A stretch of DNA of 55,330 bases from Streptomyces roseochromogenus subsp. oscitans DS 12.976 (GCF_000497445.1 NZ_CM002285.1:7994891-8050220), one strand, 5' to 3'; positions 8,700 to 17,211 are shown, numbered from the stretch's first letter. The notes: generated by a model not told the origin, from the letters alone. Made by a program: numbers and translations.

Positions 8700-8891
8700 A
8701 TGGGTCGGCCGAACGGAAAGACCGTTGCCGGGAAGGCCGGAGCGGCGGAGATCGTCCGCGTCGCTCCGGAACTCCCCGAGCCCGAGGGCGTCGACGCCTT
8801 CGGCATGCGCGGGCCCGCCACGGCGCCGAACATCAAGCCGCCCTCCTGTACCGGGAGATGCGCCGGGTCCTGCTATCTCATGCTGCTGTAA
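8700..8891 (+). CDS. small protein with cysteine-rich C-terminus, unrecognised
   Basis: 63-aa ORF from ATG 8700, not recognised. Its third codon positions are about 85-90% G/C, like real genes here, which argues that it is translated. The N-terminal two thirds is charged and proline-rich (PELPEPEGVDAFGMRG). The end is SCTGRCAGSCYLMLL, with three cysteines in C-x3-C-x3-C spacing and a hydrophobic tail. This layout recalls a leader plus modified core of a ribosomal peptide, or a small metal or redox peptide, but no maturation enzyme lies beside it. There is no clear RBS: the start is 5 nt after a strong hairpin, and the frame is open further upstream to 8577. It ends 2 nt before the stop of the convergent DUF5995 gene. 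Confidence 0.5.
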   Translation: MGRPNGKTVAGKAGAAEIVRVAPELPEPEGVDAFGMRGPATAPNIKPPSCTGRCAGSCYLMLL

Positions 8892-8893
8892 CG

Positions 8894-9580
8894 TCAGTCC
8901 CCGAGAGGCGTGAGCAGCATCCGTCCCGCGAACCCCACCGCCGCGTCCAGACGTTCGGTGAACTCCTCGGCGACATCGCCGCAGTGGCGCAGCGCCCACA
9001 GGGCCCGGGCCGCGGCCCAGGCCGCGTCGCGGGCCCGCTCCAGGCTCCACGAGGCCAGCAGATGGGTGAGCGGGTCGGCGATCTGGAGCAGATCGGGACC
9101 CGGCATCAGTTCCTCGCGGACGCGCTCCTCCAGCGAGCCGAGGAGATCGCCCACGCGGTCGAACTCGTCCTCCAGCTCCGGCGGTTCGCAGCCGAGCGTA
9201 CGACAGGCGTCCACCACAGCGAGCGCCAGATCGTGCCCGATGTGCGCGTTGATGCCCGCCAGCGCGAACTGCAGCGGCCGTACCCCGGGATGGCGGCGGA
9301 GCTGGAACAGCGGGCGCCAGCAGGCGGGCGGACGGCGGTCCGCGGCCACCGCGTCGACCGCCGCCAGATAGCGCTCGGCGAACCGTACGTCCAGCGCGAT
9401 CGCCGCCCGTCGGTCCGGGAACTCCCCGGCGTCCAGGCGCCGGTCCACCTCCTCGGTGACGGTGAGGTAGACGCGGTTGAACACGGCGACACCGTCCCGC
9501 TCGGGCAGGGCCGCGTCGAGGGCGCGCATCCGGGAGACGACCGCGTCGACGGGGGTGGTGAAGTGTTCCAGCTGCGCCAT
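8894..9580 (-). CDS. DUF5995 family protein
   Basis: 228-aa all-helical cytosolic protein. The start ATG at 9580 is preceded on the minus strand by CCTTCCCCC-type purine-poor sequence, so the RBS is weak; a longer upstream extension has no coding support. Recognisable segments are DGVAVFNRVYLTVTEEV, DVRFAERYLAAVD and the histidine-bearing FALAGINAHIGHDLALAV, which I associate with DUF5995, an uncharacterised actinobacterial family. The conserved HIGHD histidines hint at metal or ligand binding, but function is unknown. Monocistronic and tail-to-tail with the small cysteine ORF. Confidence 0.8.
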   Translation of the reverse strand: MAQLEHFTTPVDAVVSRMRALDAALPERDGVAVFNRVYLTVTEEVDRRLDAGEFPDRRAAIALDVRFAERYLAAVDAVAADRRPPACWRPLFQLRRHPGVRPLQFALAGINAHIGHDLALAVVDACRTLGCEPPELEDEFDRVGDLLGSLEERVREELMPGPDLLQIADPLTHLLASWSLERARDAAWAAARALWALRHCGDVAEEFTERLDAAVGFAGRMLLTPLGD

Positions 9581-9689
9581 GGGGGAAGGGTCCCAGCCCT
9601 GGGCCGACCGGCGGGCCCGACCGGCCCGGCGCTTCGCCGGAACGGGGGAACGGACCGCCCCGGTGCGGTGGTGAGAGGGGAGGCGCACC

Positions 9690-10388
9690 GTGTCAGGCCT
9701 ACGCGCCCGGCGACTGGCCGAACGCCGGGCCACGCGCCGGCGTGCCGTACGGCGCGGGCTGATGGTCACGGCGGCCCCGGTGGTGACCCTGGTCGGCTCC
9801 GGCACCGGGGTGATCTCGGCGCTCGGCACCGGCCACGGCTCCGACCGGGCCCGGACCGAGGCGACGGGCACATCCGCGCCGGCGCTCATGCCGGGCACAC
9901 CGTCGCCGTCGCCTTCGTCTCCGCCGGACGCGCCGGTCGCCCGCACGCCGACGCCCCAGCTGACCCCGCCCGGCAGCGCACCCGCCCCGACCGACAGAGA
10001 GCAGCGGACCGCCCCCGTGTCACCGCTGCCGTACCGCCACCCCGACTCCCAGGCGCTGGACTGGGTCCACCCCCACCCCGGCGATCCGCGCACCGCCGTC
10101 ATCACCTCCCGGATCGCGGACCGGCCGGCTGCCGTGTGGTTCGCCGACCCGGACCCGGGCACCATCGCCGCTCGGGCGCGCGAGGGCACCGAGGGCGCGG
10201 GTGCGCTGCGCCAGGTCCCGGTGCTCGTGCCGTACGCGATCCCGGACCGGGACTCTGCGGCGGCGCCTCCAAGGGCGACGCGCCGGACCTCGCCGTCTAC
10301 GACGCCTGGATCGACGCCTTCGCCCGGGGGCTGGGCTCGGGTGAGGTGATCGTCATCGTGGAGCCGGACTCGATCGTCACGTCCGGCT
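9690..10388 (+). pseudogene. broken GH6 (cellulase family) secreted glycoside hydrolase, frameshifted and truncated
   Basis: Starts at GTG 9690 with a basic N-terminus, a membrane/signal helix (LMVTAAPVVTLVGSGTGVIS) and a Pro/Ser/Thr linker, then GH6 sequence: RIADRPAAVWFADPD and VPVLVPYAIPDRD. At 10254-10255 two extra bases shift the frame; the GH6 sequence resumes in the +2-shifted frame as CGGASKGDAPDL, YDAWIDAFARGLG and VIVIVEPDSI. It then stops abruptly near 10388, missing roughly the C-terminal half of a normal GH6 domain. Two independent lesions make a functional enzyme very unlikely. The 3' side is replaced by the tail of another gene. Confidence 0.8.
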
Positions 10389-10562
10389 GTCGGCACCACC
10401 GGACTCACCTACGGCTTCCGCTTCTGCTCGGCGGACGGGGCGCGGACCTACGCCCAGGGCACCCGCGTGCTGGTCCGGCTGGACGCGTCGACCCTGCGGC
10501 CCACGCCGTGGACCGACGCCTTCAGGGCCGTGGGCCGGGAACTGCTGCGGCAGGCCGGCTGA
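10389..10562 (+). pseudogene. C-terminal remnant, probably a hotdog-fold acyl-CoA thioesterase
   Basis: Joined directly to the truncated GH6 gene is an open stretch encoding VGTTGLTYGFRFC, GTRVLVRLDASTLRPTPW and a final helix FRAVGRELLRQAG before the stop at 10560-10562. The pattern of a long beta strand, a G-T-x-V-x-V-x-L-D strand and a P-x-P-W turn matches the C-terminus of 4HBT-type thioesterases. There is no start or N-terminal half. It overlaps the convergent MFS gene end by 41 nt. Family identification is moderate; that it is a gene tail unrelated to GH6 is fairly clear. Confidence 0.55.
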
Positions 10563-11736
10563 CCTCGGTCCGGCCGCCGCGCTCGGCCGTGCGCAGCACG
10601 CCCGCGCACACCGCGAGCCCGCAGGCAAGCGCCGTCACCACACAGAACGACACCACCAGACTGGTCGCCTGGGCCACCCCGCCGATCAGGCTGGGCGCGA
10701 TCAGCCCCGAGGTGTACGTGATCGTCGCCACGCCCGCTATGGCCTGACTGGGGTTCGGTCCGGCGTGCCCGGCCGCCGCGAAGCACAGCGGTACGACGAC
10801 CGCGATGCCGAGGCCCATCAGCGCGAACCCGGTCATCGCCACCGCCGGATACCCCGCGAGGACGATCAGCAGCCCGCCGAACGCGGCCAGCACACCTCCG
10901 GCGCGCACGGTGCGTACCGCGCCGAAGCGGTTCACCACCGCGTCTCCGCTGATCCGGGCTATGGCCATGGTCAGCATGAATCCGGTGGTCGTGGCCGCCG
11001 CGAGAGCGGCCGACGTGTCCATCCGGTCCCGCAGGAACACCGCGGACCAGTCCAGACTCGCCCCCTCCGCGAACACCGCGCAGAAGCCCACCGCGCCGAT
11101 CAGCAGCGCCGACCGGGGCGGCAGCGCGAACCTCGGCGGCGGCTCCTCGTCGTCGGCCGGCTGCACGTCCAGGACCCAGCCGGCGGCCAGGACTCCGAGG
11201 GCGGTGAGGGTGGCCGCCGCCAGCGTGAAGTGCAGGCGGGCGTCCGCGCCGAGGTGTGCGGCCAGGGTGCCCGCCGCCGAGCCGATCAGGGCGCCCGTGC
11301 TCCACATGCCGTGCAGCCCCGACATGATCGACTTTCCGAGCAGCCGCTCGACCTCCACGCCGAGCGCGTTCATGGCGACGTCGGCCATGCCCGAGCTCGC
11401 GCCATACATGAAGATCGCCAGGCACAGTGTGTACAGGTTCGGTGCGAGGGACGGCAGGATCAGTGACAGCGTCCACAGCGCGATCAGGCCGCGCAGCGCC
11501 GTACGGCTGCCGAAGCGATGGCTGATCCGGCCCGCCAGCGGCATGGCGCATGACGCGCCGAACGCCCCGAAGGCGAGCGCGAAGCCGAGCTGTCCCGCGC
11601 CCAGCGAGGCATGGTCCTGGATCCACGGCACCCGGGTCGCGAACGAGCCGGTGACGGCACCGTGCACGGTGAACACCGCCGCCACGGCGTACCGGGCGCG
11701 TTTCACCTCGCGGCGCTCGTAGCCCACGTCCTTCAT
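10522..11736 (-). CDS. MFS transporter, YbjJ-like
   Basis: 404-aa major facilitator with 12 predicted helices. The first loop region reads SFATRVPWIQDHASLGAGQLGFALA, then the MFS motif GRISHRFGSRTALRG between helices 2 and 3. This version resembles the YbjJ branch, whose substrate is not settled. Start ATG at 11736 (MKDVGYERREVKRAR). Divergent from a ROK-family regulator, with a perfect inverted repeat in between, so the regulator probably controls the transporter in response to a sugar. The 3' end overlaps the thioesterase remnant on the other strand. Confidence 0.85.
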   Translation of the reverse strand: MKDVGYERREVKRARYAVAAVFTVHGAVTGSFATRVPWIQDHASLGAGQLGFALAFGAFGASCAMPLAGRISHRFGSRTALRGLIALWTLSLILPSLAPNLYTLCLAIFMYGASSGMADVAMNALGVEVERLLGKSIMSGLHGMWSTGALIGSAAGTLAAHLGADARLHFTLAAATLTALGVLAAGWVLDVQPADDEEPPPRFALPPRSALLIGAVGFCAVFAEGASLDWSAVFLRDRMDTSAALAAATTTGFMLTMAIARISGDAVVNRFGAVRTVRAGGVLAAFGGLLIVLAGYPAVAMTGFALMGLGIAVVVPLCFAAAGHAGPNPSQAIAGVATITYTSGLIAPSLIGGVAQATSLVVSFCVVTALACGLAVCAGVLRTAERGGRTEVSRPAAAVPGPRP

Positions 11737-11785
11737 GGTCCTGCCCCTCCCCGGGTGGCTGCCGCCCGCTGACGCGCCGTAAATT

Positions 11786-11804
11786 ATCAGGGAGCCTGCC
11801 TGAT
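11786..11804. promoter_or_regulatory. operator-like inverted repeat between MFS and ROK genes
   Basis: ATCAGG (11786-11791) and CCTGAT (11799-11804) form a perfect inverted repeat with a 7-nt spacer, in the 123-bp divergent region and beside an AT-rich AAATTAT. ROK repressors bind such palindromes; this is the natural candidate operator for both genes. Confidence 0.55.
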
Positions 11805-11859
11805 GGATAGGGAGTTTTGTGGCCGTTCCGTGCCGCGTGGATCTGGGAGGATTCCCGTC

Positions 11860-13128
11860 ATGCCCGCATCACCCAGCACCGCCCGGGCCATCAACGACCG
11901 GCTCGCCCTGAGCCTGCTCCAGCAGGAAGGCCCGCTCACGGCAGGCCAGTTGAAGCAGCTGACGGGTCTGTCCCGGCCGACGGTCGCCGACCTCGTGGAA
12001 CGGCTCGGCGCCGCCGGGCTGATCACGGTGGTCGGTGAGTCCGGCGAACAGCGCCGGGGCCCCAATGCCCGGCTGTACGGCATCGTCGCCGACCGGGCTC
12101 ATCTGGCCGCGCTCGACGTCCGTACCGGGGGTGTCGACGTGCTGGTCTCCGACCTGGTCGGGCGGGTGCTCGCCGAGACGTCCGTGCCGATCGGCGGGGA
12201 CACCGGGACCGGACCGGCCGTGGAGCAGGCGGTGGCCGCGGTGGAGCGGACGGCGAAGGAGGCCGGGGCCATGGGGGCGCCCTCGCGCGAGGGTGTGCGC
12301 GCGTGGGGGAGGCTGCACACCGTCGGCATCGGCGCGCCGGGCCTCGTCGACCCGGCCACCGGCGATCTGCGTGACTCCGGCGGCCTGCCCGCCTGGCACC
12401 GCAGCCTGGCCGCCGCCCTTCAGGAACGGCTGCCCGGGGCCCGCGTCACCGTGGAGAACGAGACCAACCTCGCCGCCCTGGCCGAACAGCGCGAGGGCGC
12501 CGCCCGGGACCGCGACACCTTCGTGCTGCTCTGGCTGGGGCACGGCGTCGGCGCGGCGGTCGTCCTGGACGGCACGCTCCGCCGGGGCGCCTCGGGCGGC
12601 ACCGGCGAGATCGGCTTCCTGCCGGTCCCGGGCACCGGCTCCCTTCCCTCGGCGCGGGACTGCGACGGAGGCTTCCACTCGCTGGCCGGTGCGGCGGCCA
12701 TCGGCTCCCTGGCGGCGGGGTACGGCCTGCCGGTCCCGGCCACGATGGACGGACCGGGCGCGGCGGAGGTGATCCGCGAGGCCGTGGCGCAAGCGGCGGG
12801 CGAGGACGACCCCGCGGACGCGGCGCGCTCCGATGCCGAACGGCCCGCCGACCGCTTCCTCCACACCCTCGCCGACCGGATCGCCGTCGGGGCCGCGTCC
12901 GTGGTGGCCGTACTCGACCCCGGCTGCGTGGTGCTCGGCGGAGAGGCCGGCCAGGCCGGCGGCCCTACGCTCGCCCGGCTCGTCGAGAAGCGGCTCCGCC
13001 GCATGTCACCCCTGCGCACGGAGGTACGGGCAAGCACCCTGGGCGGCACGGCGGTCCTGCGCGGCGCCCTGCTGACGGCCCGCGACCACGCCCAGGACGA
13101 ACTCTTCGCACCCCCGGACCGGAACTGA
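11860..13128 (+). CDS. ROK-family transcriptional regulator
   Basis: 422 aa from ATG 11860, chosen because a perfect GGGAGG RBS lies 9 nt upstream (an in-frame ATG at 11803 overlaps the operator). N-terminal winged helix-turn-helix: GPLTAGQLKQLTGLSRPTVADLVERL. The rest is the ROK sugar-kinase-like domain with GIGAPGLVDPATGD, VTVENETNLAALAE, GHGVGAAVVLDG and GTGEIGFLPV. The usual zinc motif C-x-CG-x2-GC is not present; only DCDGGFHSLAGA remains in that region, so zinc binding is probably lost. Likely a sugar-responsive repressor of the divergent MFS gene. Confidence 0.88.
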   Translation: MPASPSTARAINDRLALSLLQQEGPLTAGQLKQLTGLSRPTVADLVERLGAAGLITVVGESGEQRRGPNARLYGIVADRAHLAALDVRTGGVDVLVSDLVGRVLAETSVPIGGDTGTGPAVEQAVAAVERTAKEAGAMGAPSREGVRAWGRLHTVGIGAPGLVDPATGDLRDSGGLPAWHRSLAAALQERLPGARVTVENETNLAALAEQREGAARDRDTFVLLWLGHGVGAAVVLDGTLRRGASGGTGEIGFLPVPGTGSLPSARDCDGGFHSLAGAAAIGSLAAGYGLPVPATMDGPGAAEVIREAVAQAAGEDDPADAARSDAERPADRFLHTLADRIAVGAASVVAVLDPGCVVLGGEAGQAGGPTLARLVEKRLRRMSPLRTEVRASTLGGTAVLRGALLTARDHAQDELFAPPDRN

Positions 13129-13190
13129 CCGACTGCCGCACGCGGGGCTCGGCCGAGCCCGTCGCCCCCCTTCCCTCTGCCCCCTCCCCG

Positions 13191-13934
13191 TCAGCCCTCG
13201 AACCGCCGCCCCAGATACTCCTCGAACGTCGTCTTCCCCACGGCCTGTTCGGGTGTCAGCAGTCCGCCCGCGCGGGCGGCGCGGTAGGTCCGGCCGAACA
13301 GCGGAACCTGTGCCACGGCCCGGCGTCGGCCGGTCGCGTGGAGGTAGGCGCGGGCCAGCGAGTCGAGGGTCCGGACTTCCGGGCCGCCCATGTCCGGCAC
13401 CCGGCCGGCCGGAGCGGCGAGCGCCAACTCGGCCAGGCGGTCGGCGACTTCGCGGACCTCCACCGGCTGGTCCGGGACCCCGGCCGGGACCAGCATGACG
13501 GGCGGCTTGGCCAGCCCGCCGAGGATCGTGACCAACAGGTCGTGGAACTGGGTCGTACGCAGGACGGTCCAGCCGAGCCCCGACGCCTCGATCCGCCGCT
13601 CCACGGCCAGCTTCGCCTTGTAGTAGCCGAGGGGCACCCGGTCGATGCCGACGATGGAGATGTAGACCAGATGGCCCACTCCGGCTTGCCCGGCCGCCGC
13701 GATCAGCCGTTCGGCGGCTTCCTCGTCCCCGCCTCGCGGGGAGCTCGCGCAGTGCACCACGGTCTGCACTCCGGCGAGCGCGGCGTCCAGCCCGCTCCCG
13801 CCCACGCGCAGATCGACGGCGTACGGCTGTGTGTGCCGACTGAGCACCCGCACCTCGTGTCCGTCCGCCCGCAGCCGCTCGGTCACCCGCCGGCCGAGCG
13901 TGCCGGTCCCGCCGGTCACCAGGATCGTGGTCAT
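13191..13934 (-). CDS. NAD(P)-binding NmrA/atypical SDR family protein
   Basis: 247-aa atypical short-chain dehydrogenase. N-terminal Rossmann motif ILVTGGTGTLGRRV, acidic/NADP-type loop VRVLSRH, then VVHCASSPRGGDEEAAERL and LVYISIVGIDRVPLGYYKAKLAVERRIEASG, the region carrying the (degenerate) active-site Tyr/Lys. This family includes NmrA-like redox sensors and quinone or NADPH-dependent reductases; substrate unknown. RBS AAGGGAC before ATG. About 190 nt upstream lies a chitinase-type promoter pointing at this gene. Confidence 0.85.
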   Translation of the reverse strand: MTTILVTGGTGTLGRRVTERLRADGHEVRVLSRHTQPYAVDLRVGGSGLDAALAGVQTVVHCASSPRGGDEEAAERLIAAAGQAGVGHLVYISIVGIDRVPLGYYKAKLAVERRIEASGLGWTVLRTTQFHDLLVTILGGLAKPPVMLVPAGVPDQPVEVREVADRLAELALAAPAGRVPDMGGPEVRTLDSLARAYLHATGRRRAVAQVPLFGRTYRAARAGGLLTPEQAVGKTTFEEYLGRRFEG

Positions 13935-14123
13935 GCTGTCCGTCCCTTCGGACTCCGTGTGCCCCCGATCGGAGCACCCTCGTCCACTGAGACCGCGCAG
14001 CCCCCGGGAAATGTGACATCGGCCGAATGCCGCACACAGCGCATCGGTGACGGCCTCGCCGAGCGCGGGCTGGCGGTCCGGCGGCGGGCAAGGGCCGTCG
14101 TCACCGCCACCGGACCCGTCCGC

Positions 14124-14166
14124 ACCCTAAAAGGACTAGACCAGTGCGGTCAATGGGTCCGGACCA
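14124..14166 (-). promoter_or_regulatory. chitinase-type promoter with direct repeats, directed toward the SDR gene
   Basis: On the minus strand: -35 TTGACC (14148-14153), 18-nt spacer, -10 TAGGGT (14124-14129). Two 11-bp repeats overlap it: GGACTAGACCA (14133-14143, plus strand) and GGTCCGGACCA (14156-14166). The same layout lies before the chitinase gene at 32061-32101. Streptomyces chitinase promoters are known to carry such repeats and to respond to chitin or GlcNAc. Confidence 0.6.
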
Positions 14167-14309
14167 CGGTCAATCCTCCCTGGCAGTAGGGAAGTTGTAT
14201 GCCATGACTGCGCCGCGCAAGGCCCGTGACACGCACTGTGAGGGAGCCCACACCCCTCGCCTCTCTCTCTGGCCACCCGGCGTGGCACACTGGCTCCGTA
14301 CCAGAAGCA

Positions 14310-14436
14310 GCGCACTCCGGGGTCGGTGAAAGTCCGAACCGGCGGTTACAGTCCGCGACCCGGTCGCTTCCAGCGGCCGGTTGACCAGGTGAAATTCCTG
14401 GACCGACGGTTAAAGTCCGGATGGGAGGCAGTGCGC
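14310..14436 (+). promoter_or_regulatory. FMN riboswitch (RFN element)
   Basis: Aptamer closed by P1 GCGCACT/AGTGCGC (14310-14316 and 14430-14436). Conserved segments include GGTGAAAGTCCGAACCGGCGGT, GACCAGGTGAAATTCCTGGACC and CCGACGGTTAAAGTCCGGATGGGAGG. It sits about 165 nt before ribE and should lower rib expression when FMN is high. Confidence 0.97.
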
Positions 14437-14473
14437 GGCGGGCGAGCATGCACACATGCGCGCCGCCGACTCT

Positions 14474-14504
14474 GGACTCGTCCCTGCGGGACGGGTCCCT
14501 CTTT
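14474..14504 (+). terminator. riboswitch-linked terminator hairpin
   Basis: GGACTCGTCCC (14474-14484) pairs with GGGACGGGTCC (14488-14498) across a 3-nt loop, followed by CTCTTT. It lies between the FMN aptamer and the ribE start, as expected for transcriptional attenuation. Confidence 0.75.
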
Positions 14505-14600
14505 CGGCGTCGCCCCGGTGTGCTCAGTGCTCACCCGTACATTCTGTCGTCATCGACAGGCCCCGGAGTCCGTGCCCGAAGAGGCAGGAGGACCCGGGAA

Positions 14601-15209
14601 GTGTTCACCGGAATCGTCGAAGAGCTGGGTGAGGTCACCGCCGTCGAGAACCTCGGCGACGCCTCCCGCTTCAAGCTCCGTGGCCCCGTCGTGACCGAGG
14701 GCGCGCAGCACGGCGACTCCATCGCCGTGAACGGGGTCTGTCTCACCGTAGTGACGCACGAGGGCGACGAGTTCACCGCCGATGTCATGGCCGAGACCCT
14801 GAACCGCTCCAGCCTCGGCGCGCTCACCGTCGGCTCCCGCGTCAACCTGGAGCGGCCCATGGCCGTGGGCGCGCGTCTCGGCGGGCACATCGTGCAGGGC
14901 CATGTCGACGGCACCGGCGAGGTGCTGGAGCGCAAGCCCTCCGACAACTGGGAGATCGTGAAGATCTCGCTCCCCGCGGACCTCGCCCGGTACGTGGTCG
15001 AGAAGGGCTCCATCACCGTCGACGGCATCAGCCTCACCGTCGTGGAAGCGGGCCCCGACTACTTCTCCGTCAGTCTCATCCCGACCACCCTCGACCTGAC
15101 CACGCTCGGCGTGAAGCAGCCCGGCGACCCGGTCAACCTCGAGGTCGACGTCATCGCCAAGTACGTGGAGCGCCTCCTCGGCGACCGCGCCCCGGGAGCG
15201 GGCAAGTGA
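14601..15209 (+). CDS. ribE: riboflavin synthase alpha chain
   Basis: 202-aa riboflavin synthase, which dismutates two 6,7-dimethyl-8-ribityllumazine molecules to riboflavin plus the pyrimidinedione. Two lumazine-binding repeats are present: [12 protein letters not shown] at the N-terminus and [13 protein letters not shown] from about residue 94; each carries the conserved NGVCLTV / DGISLTV segment. The GTG start at 14601 has an AGGAGG RBS 9 nt upstream, and MFTGIVEE is the universal family start. First gene of the rib operon behind the FMN riboswitch; it overlaps ribM by 4 nt. Confidence 0.97.
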   Translation: MFTGIVEELGEVTAVENLGDASRFKLRGPVVTEGAQHGDSIAVNGVCLTVVTHEGDEFTADVMAETLNRSSLGALTVGSRVNLERPMAVGARLGGHIVQGHVDGTGEVLERKPSDNWEIVKISLPADLARYVVEKGSITVDGISLTVVEAGPDYFSVSLIPTTLDLTTLGVKQPGDPVNLEVDVIAKYVERLLGDRAPGAGK

Positions 15210-15853
15210 ACTGGCTGAACTCCGAGGCCTTCACCCTCTTCGGTCAGCGCATCATCTGGTCGGACATGGTGGGCAACATCCTCGGCCTGATCACCCTCGC
15301 CCTCGGCTGGCGCCGCTCCCTGTGGACCTGGCCCGTGCAGTTCCTCTCCGGCCTCGTCCTCTTCGCCGCCTTCTACGGCCATCTGACCGGCAGCGCAGGC
15401 AAGCAGGCCGTCGTCATGGCCGTCGCGCTGTACGGCTGGTGGCAGTGGCGGCGAGACGTCGTCGCCACCCGGTCCGCGGACGGCCACATCGCCCCCCGCT
15501 TCGCCACCTGGCGCGAGCGCGCGGCGATGCTCGGCGCGGCCGCCGCCGGCACGGTCGCGGTGGCCCTGCTCTTCACGGCCTACCCGTCCCTGTCCTGGGA
15601 CCCCTGGCCCGACGCCTACATCTTCGTCGGCACCGTCGTCGCGATGTATGCCCAGGCCAAGGGCATGGTGGAGTTCTGGATCGCCTGGCTGCTCGTCGAC
15701 CTCGTCGGCGTACCCCTCAACTTCGCGAACGGCTACGCCTTCTCCGGTTTCGTCTACGTCATCTACGGCGCACTCGTCCTGTGGGGCATGCGCGACTGGT
15801 GGCTGCGCTCCCGCCGGAGCCCGCAGCCCGTCCTGGAAGGAGCCCCGGCATGA
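15206..15853 (+). CDS. ribM: riboflavin transporter RibM (PnuC family)
   Basis: 215-aa membrane protein with about 7 helices of the PnuC fold ([40 protein letters not shown], ending in [11 protein letters not shown]). PnuC proteins import nicotinamide riboside, but the member placed between ribE and ribBA behind an FMN riboswitch in Streptomyces is RibM, shown to transport riboflavin and roseoflavin. The GTG start overlaps the ribE stop and its own stop overlaps the ribBA ATG (ATGA), so all three are translationally coupled. Confidence 0.92.
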   Translation: MNWLNSEAFTLFGQRIIWSDMVGNILGLITLALGWRRSLWTWPVQFLSGLVLFAAFYGHLTGSAGKQAVVMAVALYGWWQWRRDVVATRSADGHIAPRFATWRERAAMLGAAAAGTVAVALLFTAYPSLSWDPWPDAYIFVGTVVAMYAQAKGMVEFWIAWLLVDLVGVPLNFANGYAFSGFVYVIYGALVLWGMRDWWLRSRRSPQPVLEGAPA

Positions 15854-17157
15854 CCTCGGCACCGCCGCTGTACGCCACGGACACCATCGAGAGGTTCGGG
15901 CTCGACCCCGTCGAGCAGGCCATCGCCGACATCGCGGCCGGCCGCCCGGTCGTCGTCGTGGACGACGAGGACCGGGAGAACGAGGGCGACCTCGTCGTCG
16001 CCGCCGAAAAGGCGACCCCCGAGATCGTCGCCTTCATGATGAGCGAGTGCCGGGGACTCATCTGCGCCCCCATGGAGGGCCCGGAGCTGGACCGGCTGCG
16101 GCTGCCGCAGATGGTCGAGGACAACACCGAGTCCATGAAGACGGCGTTCACGGTGTCGGTCGACGCCTCCGCCGCGCACGGCGTGAGCACCGGCATCTCG
16201 GCCGCCGACCGCGCCACCACGCTCCAGCTGCTCGCGAGCGGCGCGGCCGAGCCGGCCGACTTCGTCCGCCCCGGCCATGTCTTCCCGCTGCGCGCCAAGC
16301 CCGGCGGCGTCCTCGTCCGCAACGGCCACACCGAGGCCGCCGTGGACCTCGCCCGGCTCGCGGGGCTCCGCCCGGCCGGCGCCATCGTGGAGATCGCCGG
16401 CGAGGACGGCCGGATGCTCCGGCTGCCCGAACTGATCCCGTTCGCCCGCAAGCACGGCCTGACGATCATCTCCATCGAGGACCTGATCGCCTACCGCCGC
16501 AGCAGCGAGCCCACCGTCCGCCGCGAGGCCGAGACCCGACTGCCCACCCGGCACGGCACGTTCACCGCCTACGGCTACCGCTCCACCGTCGACGGCGTCG
16601 AGCATGTCGCCCTGGTCCACGGCGAGATCGGCGACGGCGAGGACGTCCTGGTCCGCGTCCACTCCGAATGCCTCACCGGCGACGTCTTCGGCTCCCTGCG
16701 CTGCGACTGCGGTCCCCAGCTGGACACCGCCCTGGAGCGCATCCAGGACGAGGGCCGTGGCGTGGTGGTCTATCTGCGCGGCCACGAGGGCCGGGGCGTC
16801 GGCCTGCTGTCCAAGCTCCGGGCGTACGAACTCCAGGAGCAGGGCCGCGACACCCTCGACGCCAACCTCGAACTCGGCCTGCCCGCCGACGCCCGCGACT
16901 ACGGCGCCGGCGCGCGGATCCTCGCCGATCTCGGCGTGCGCAGCGTCCGGCTGATGACCAACAACCCCGACAAGACCGACGCGCTGCTGCGCCACGGCCT
17001 GAAGGTCACCGGCCGCGAGCCCATGCCGATCCAGGCCGGCGAGCACAATCTCCGGTATCTGCGCACCAAGCGCGACCGGATGGGGCACGACCTGCCCTGG
17101 CTGGACACACCGGCCGTGGCCGCTTCCGCGGCCACGGCCGCCTGTGGCAACAAGTAA
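15850..17157 (+). CDS. ribBA: bifunctional DHBP synthase / GTP cyclohydrolase II
   Basis: 435-aa bifunctional enzyme. Residues ~15-215: 3,4-dihydroxy-2-butanone-4-phosphate synthase with the acidic metal loop [18 protein letters not shown], and [18 protein letters not shown]. Residues ~220-420: GTP cyclohydrolase II with the zinc cysteines in [17 protein letters not shown] and the catalytic loop [15 protein letters not shown]. It supplies both riboflavin precursors from ribulose-5-phosphate and GTP. ATG 15850 overlaps the ribM stop. No ribD lies in this window, so the deaminase/reductase must be elsewhere. Confidence 0.97.
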   Translation: MTSAPPLYATDTIERFGLDPVEQAIADIAAGRPVVVVDDEDRENEGDLVVAAEKATPEIVAFMMSECRGLICAPMEGPELDRLRLPQMVEDNTESMKTAFTVSVDASAAHGVSTGISAADRATTLQLLASGAAEPADFVRPGHVFPLRAKPGGVLVRNGHTEAAVDLARLAGLRPAGAIVEIAGEDGRMLRLPELIPFARKHGLTIISIEDLIAYRRSSEPTVRREAETRLPTRHGTFTAYGYRSTVDGVEHVALVHGEIGDGEDVLVRVHSECLTGDVFGSLRCDCGPQLDTALERIQDEGRGVVVYLRGHEGRGVGLLSKLRAYELQEQGRDTLDANLELGLPADARDYGAGARILADLGVRSVRLMTNNPDKTDALLRHGLKVTGREPMPIQAGEHNLRYLRTKRDRMGHDLPWLDTPAVAASAATAACGNK

Positions 17158-17172
17158 GCAGTGAGCAAGAAA

Positions 17173-17204
17173 GCACAAAGGCACAAAGGCACAAAGGCAC
17201 AAAG
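17173..17204 (+). repeat. four tandem copies of an 8-bp unit abutting the ribH RBS
   Basis: GCACAAAG is repeated exactly four times (17173-17204). The last copy supplies the AAAG of the AAAGGAGA ribosome-binding site of ribH. An in-frame GTG at 17161 lies on the other side, so copy number would change RBS surroundings or frame. Confidence 0.9.
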
Positions 17205-17211
17205 GAGACAC

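Noticed and set aside
8666..10747. Long plus-strand ORF (693 aa) across the DUF5995 and GH6 region
   Set aside because: It is antisense to the DUF5995 gene and only its middle part contains GH6 sequence; the rest is Arg/Gly-rich shadow typical of high-GC DNA.
13931..14125. 64-aa minus-strand ORF just upstream of the SDR gene
   Set aside because: It overlaps the SDR start and has no RBS; probably untranslated leader behind the chitin-type promoter.
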